Below, in pieces: positions 35,638-38,690 of a stretch of 38,690 nucleotides of DNA; the stretch's first letter is position 1; every line of letters begins with the position of its first letter. The notes under the pieces are model-generated. The model was given only the letters and a program-made list of their open reading frames with translations. It was not told the origin of the DNA and did not search any database. Origin of the DNA: Deltaproteobacteria bacterium (GTDB taxonomy: Bacteria > Desulfobacterota > DSM-4660 > Desulfatiglandales > HGW-15); contig JAFDEE010000028.1 in assembly GCA_019310525.1 (NCBI GenBank), positions 1-38,690 of the forward strand, in the 5' to 3' direction. The position numbers were made by a program, and so were the translations under genes.

Positions 35638-36609
35638 ATGGGTGCGGTGGATCCCCGGCCCCTGTTGGAAGTCCGGGAACTCAAAAAGTATTTTTACATC
35701 AAGAAGGGTTTTAAGCGGCCCAAAATCCTGAAGGCGGTGGACGGGATCAGTCTCCGGCTGGATGAGGGGGAGGTCCTCGGAGTGGTGGGTGAGAGTGGAT
35801 GCGGGAAGAGTACGCTGGGCCGAACTGTTCTCCGTCTCCTTCCTCCCACTTCGGGGACGATTTTGTTCGAGGGCACCCCCATACTGGAACTAAAGGGAAG
35901 GGATCTCAGGAGACTGCGGAGCAGGATGCAGATCATCTTTCAAGATCCTTACTCTTCCCTCAATCCCCGGTTGACAGTGCGCCGAATGCTGGATCAGATC
36001 CTTCGTTCCCACGGGGTGATGGACCCGGAAGAGCGCCGTGTCCGGAGTCTTGAGACCCTTGTGAGGGTAGGGCTTCAACCCATCCATCTGGACAGATATC
36101 CTCACGAGTTCTCAGGCGGCCAGAGGCAGCGGATCGCCATCGCCAGGGCCATGATCTTGAACCCGGACTTCATCGTCGCGGATGAACCATCGAGCGCCCT
36201 GGATATGTCGATCCAGGCCCAGATCCTGAACCTTATGAAGGCGCTGCGGGAGGAGTATCATATCTCTTACCTTTTCATCACCCATAATCTGGCCGCCGCA
36301 CGTTTTCTGTGCGATCGGATTGCAGTGATGTATCTGGGGAAGATAGTCGAGGAAGCCGGGCACGACGAGTTTTACGGCAACCCCCGGCATCCATACACAA
36401 AGGCGCTTCTCTCCCTCTGCCCGGTTCCGGATCCTGATCAGGTGGCCCGTGCCGTTCCCCTGAGGGGAGAGGTGCCCTCCCCCATTGATCCTCCCGGAGG
36501 GTGTCGTTTTCACCCACGTTGCCCCGAGGCGATGGCTGTTTGCAGGGAAGAAGAACCCCGCCTAAAAGAGTTGACAGCAGGCCACCTGGTTGCTTGCCAC
36601 AAAGCATGA
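35638..36609 (+). CDS. ABC transporter ATP-binding protein, DppF/OppF type
   Basis: This 323-residue partner ATPase has Walker A GESGCGKSTLG, Q-loop FQDPYSSLNPR, signature FSGGQRQRIAIARAM, Walker B FIVADEPSSALD and switch His in FITHNLAA, followed by the oligopeptide-type C-terminal Cys motif (PPGGCRFHPRCPEAMAVC...ACHKA). AGGAGG lies about 12 bases before ATG 35638 and overlaps the end of the previous gene. It completes a five-gene importer. The reductase gene starts 78 bp downstream with no terminator in between, so it is likely cotranscribed. Confidence 0.96.
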   Translation: MGAVDPRPLLEVRELKKYFYIKKGFKRPKILKAVDGISLRLDEGEVLGVVGESGCGKSTLGRTVLRLLPPTSGTILFEGTPILELKGRDLRRLRSRMQIIFQDPYSSLNPRLTVRRMLDQILRSHGVMDPEERRVRSLETLVRVGLQPIHLDRYPHEFSGGQRQRIAIARAMILNPDFIVADEPSSALDMSIQAQILNLMKALREEYHISYLFITHNLAAARFLCDRIAVMYLGKIVEEAGHDEFYGNPRHPYTKALLSLCPVPDPDQVARAVPLRGEVPSPIDPPGGCRFHPRCPEAMAVCREEEPRLKELTAGHLVACHKA

Positions 36610-36687
36610 TCAGGGGGGAGCCGTGGCATAGGGGATGGATTGGACAAAGGACCGCGGGACGGCTGGATGGCCGAGGAGGAGAACGAA

Positions 36688-37938
36688 GTGAAAAAACTGT
36701 CACTTGCTGAATGGGAAGCGAAATACATTGTAGAAAAGCTCGAACAGTTTGACCAAAAACATACCATGTTCGAACGTCCGGGATGGGATCCTGACATCCA
36801 TGGCGCGGTCGAGAGTTGGGCTATTCGGGGAACGGTGAGCCGGAAACCGGGCTACCGGCTGGAAGAATGGGCGCTCCACTGGGCAAGCCGGCGTGGAACC
36901 CTGATGAATTTTTTCAATACCTCAAAGCCTGCCAGTGGAAAAGAAGCAAAGCTGTTGGCCAAGGGTTTGGCCGGCCTTGAGACCACCCTTCTCGCCACCG
37001 CCTCCCAGGGACCTCCCCCTGGGGCGGAGCTCACGAGTCAGGATCCGGAGGAACTTTCCAGGACGATCAAGAAAGCGGCGCTCTGGTTCGGCGCCGATAT
37101 GGTGGGTATCTGCCGTCTGGATCGGCGTTTCCTTTACTCCCATGTTTACGATGCCATGCCTTATATGGGCAAGGGGTCGGATGAGCTGGTAAGGGGCGAT
37201 TCCGTGCCCCAGGAGATCCCTGAGTCCTATCAGTGGGCCGTTGTGATGGGGTTTGAACAGGACTACGATCTCATATCCCGTTACCCGACCTTCTGGTCCA
37301 ATGCCGCTTCCAGCATGGGATACAGCCGCCTTACAATTACCAATCATTATCTCTCCACCTTTATTCGAAATCTGGGATTCCAGGCCATTGATTGCGCCAT
37401 CAACGACGTGGCCCTCTCTATCCCCTTGGCAATGCTGGCCGGTCTTGGAGACCTCGGGCGAAACGGGTTGCTGATCACTCCGGCATACGGGCCGAGGGTC
37501 AGAATCAGCCAGGTGCTTACGGACATGCCCCTCGTGGCTGATCAACCCATCGATTTCGGGGTGACCGAATTTTGCGAGGCCTGCGAGATCTGCGCCGAGA
37601 AATGCCCGTCCCAGTCCATCCTGTACGGAGATCGTACGGCGGAACCCAATAATATATCCAACGCTGCCGGGGCCTTGAAGTGGCCCATCAATGCCGAGAC
37701 ATGCCGAATGTACTGGGGCAAGATCAATCAGGGATGCACGGCATGTATGGCCGCGTGCCCTTTCAACAAGTTAGACACTCCTTTTCACAGGATGGTGCGG
37801 TGGTTTGTGGACCACGCCCGGTGGGGTGATCGCTTCTACGTTTGGATGGATAAGATAATGGGCTATGGCAGGCCACGGCCGGTCGATCATTTTTGGGATG
37901 AATGGAAGCCCGGCCGGAGGAAGGGCCTTTTCCGTTGA
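36688..37938 (+). CDS. Cytoplasmic reductive-dehalogenase-like corrinoid/Fe-S protein
   Basis: This protein of about 416 residues belongs to the RdhA family, whose members use a cob(I)amide and two Fe-S clusters to reduce, often dehalogenate, organic substrates. The diagnostic core is present: GLGDLGRNGLLITPAYGPRVRI, TDMPLVADQPIDFGVTEFC, then C296-x2-C299-x2-C302-x3-C306-P and C339-x10-C350-x2-C353-x3-C357-P. A Tyr in MGYSR (Y212) is a candidate proton donor. There is no Tat signal, unlike respiratory RdhA, and no small RdhB anchor gene next to it, so it is probably soluble in the cytoplasm. It is also much shorter than the roughly 700-residue catabolic type with a fused reductase. GTG 36688 is preferred because GAGGAGGAG precedes it. 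Electrons may come from the ferredoxins of this cluster. Confidence 0.9.
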   Translation: MKKLSLAEWEAKYIVEKLEQFDQKHTMFERPGWDPDIHGAVESWAIRGTVSRKPGYRLEEWALHWASRRGTLMNFFNTSKPASGKEAKLLAKGLAGLETTLLATASQGPPPGAELTSQDPEELSRTIKKAALWFGADMVGICRLDRRFLYSHVYDAMPYMGKGSDELVRGDSVPQEIPESYQWAVVMGFEQDYDLISRYPTFWSNAASSMGYSRLTITNHYLSTFIRNLGFQAIDCAINDVALSIPLAMLAGLGDLGRNGLLITPAYGPRVRISQVLTDMPLVADQPIDFGVTEFCEACEICAEKCPSQSILYGDRTAEPNNISNAAGALKWPINAETCRMYWGKINQGCTACMAACPFNKLDTPFHRMVRWFVDHARWGDRFYVWMDKIMGYGRPRPVDHFWDEWKPGRRKGLFR

Positions 37939-38043
37939 CGGAGAGGAAAGGGGCGGGCCAAGCTGGGGGCGGCCGGGTAAGCCACATGCCAAGCGGGGGT
38001 GAATACTTGCCGGCCGTGAGGGGACGTTTTGGAAAGGAATTTC

Positions 38044-38652
38044 ATGGGGATGGGAGACAAGGAGGATCGGCGATTCGGTCCCTATGGTTTTGATGAATTT
38101 CTCCGGGTTGCAGAGGAGTTTCACGGGGCGGTCGCCCCGGGCCTGATCCTGGGGGGGTACATGGTGGAAATGGCCAAGAGCCAGATCCCGGATGGGGTCC
38201 TCTATGACGCCATCTCGGAGACGGCTTCCTGTCTTCCCGATGCTATCCAGCTTCTCACCCCCTGCACCATCGGGAATGGATGGTTGAAGGTCATCGATCT
38301 GGGGCTCTATGCCCTCTCTCTCTTTGACAAGTACACGGGAGAAGGGATCCGTGTGTCCCTTGATCAGGGGAAGCTCGCTCCTTACGGGGAAATCAGGGCC
38401 TGGTATTTCAAGCTCAAGGAAAAGCGGGACCAAGATCTCCGCTTGATCGTGGAGGAGATCCGAAAGGCGGGTGAGAAAATACTGGCTGTGAGGAAGATCC
38501 GTGTAAGCCCTGGAATACTGGGAAAGACCGGCAAGGGGGAGATCGGCGTATGCCCGGCCTGCCAGGAAGGGTATCCGGTCAAGCATGGAGCCACCTGCCT
38601 CTCCTGCCAGGGTGGAAGCCCATATGTGCCCCGGGGACGAGACCCTGCCTGA
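38044..38652 (+). CDS. FmdE-like protein with degenerate N-terminal site and C-terminal zinc ribbon
   Basis: This 202-residue protein is related to the FmdE family, named after a subunit of formylmethanofuran dehydrogenase but found widely with unknown roles. Recognisable parts are SETASCLPDAIQLLTPCTIGNGWLKVIDLGLYALSLFD (about residues 59-96) and a C-terminal four-Cys ribbon (CPACQEGYPVKHGATCLSC). The normal start motif, FHGHxCPG, reads FHGAVAPG (H27, A29, A31), so two usual metal ligands are absent. GGAAAGGAA precedes ATG 38044. It is the last gene of the cluster and lies 105 bp after the reductase gene. Its role there, for example in cofactor or metal handling, is a guess. Confidence 0.85.
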   Translation: MGMGDKEDRRFGPYGFDEFLRVAEEFHGAVAPGLILGGYMVEMAKSQIPDGVLYDAISETASCLPDAIQLLTPCTIGNGWLKVIDLGLYALSLFDKYTGEGIRVSLDQGKLAPYGEIRAWYFKLKEKRDQDLRLIVEEIRKAGEKILAVRKIRVSPGILGKTGKGEIGVCPACQEGYPVKHGATCLSCQGGSPYVPRGRDPA

Positions 38653-38690
38653 CAGATATCCTGAGAAACTTCTTATAGACAACGCGGCCC

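Noticed and set aside
36610-36687. Cobalamin riboswitch before the corrinoid enzyme gene
   Set aside because: The gap is only 78 bp and contains no B12-box-like sequence.
36688-37938. Epoxyqueuosine reductase QueG
   Set aside because: The segments ITPAYGPRVRI and TDMPLVADQPIDFGVTEFC follow the RdhA pattern, and the C-terminal HEAT-like extension common in QueG is absent.

Overview
The window looks like a chromosomal segment of a strictly anaerobic, moderately GC-rich bacterium of the former Deltaproteobacteria (Desulfobacterota). This is inferred from a DUF6178-type protein, adenylylsulfate-reductase-like flavoprotein and ferredoxin pairs, a corrinoid/Fe-S reductive-dehalogenase-like enzyme, an FmdE-like protein and RpoH-type heat-shock promoters. 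No rRNA, tRNA, CRISPR array or complete insertion sequence with a transposase was found.

Layout. Bases 1-500 hold the tail of a possible membrane-protein gene and a nested pair of small non-autonomous transposable elements. Bases 624-3581 carry a lone response regulator and groES-groL. Both units, and the hsp20 gene at 8916, are preceded by the same promoter architecture (TTG-N17-CTTATNT), so they look like one heat-shock regulon. A methyl-accepting chemotaxis protein (4071-5957) and an Asp/Glu-racemase-family gene converge. The racemase has a second copy of the inner element inserted just upstream of its ribosome binding site. Next come an unknown protein with OsmC (7110-8795), hsp20, and a leftward group: a YbaK-type deacylase, a ParB-like/RAM fusion and a phosphoesterase.

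Bases 11.9-25.3 kb are mostly housekeeping: a strong promoter with a long untranslated leader, small unknown genes, a lytic transglycosylase, a DUF6178 protein, inositol-phosphate synthase, the translationally coupled tatD-maf-amn operon, a GNAT acetyltransferase, a large phosphoesterase and a glutaminyl-tRNA synthetase fused to a C-terminal tRNA-binding domain.

The most interesting part is 25.4-38.65 kb, where every gene points the same way. A FadR-type GntR regulator is followed by ferredoxin, flavoprotein, flavoprotein, ferredoxin; then a complete five-gene oligopeptide-type ABC importer; then a reductive-dehalogenase-like protein with no Tat signal and no membrane anchor gene; then an FmdE-like protein missing its usual His/Cys motif. 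The inferred picture is a regulated, cytoplasmic uptake-and-reduction pathway: the ABC system imports a substrate, the paired flavin/Fe-S proteins handle electrons, and the corrinoid enzyme reduces the substrate inside the cell. The substrate cannot be read from sequence, and dehalogenation is only one possibility.
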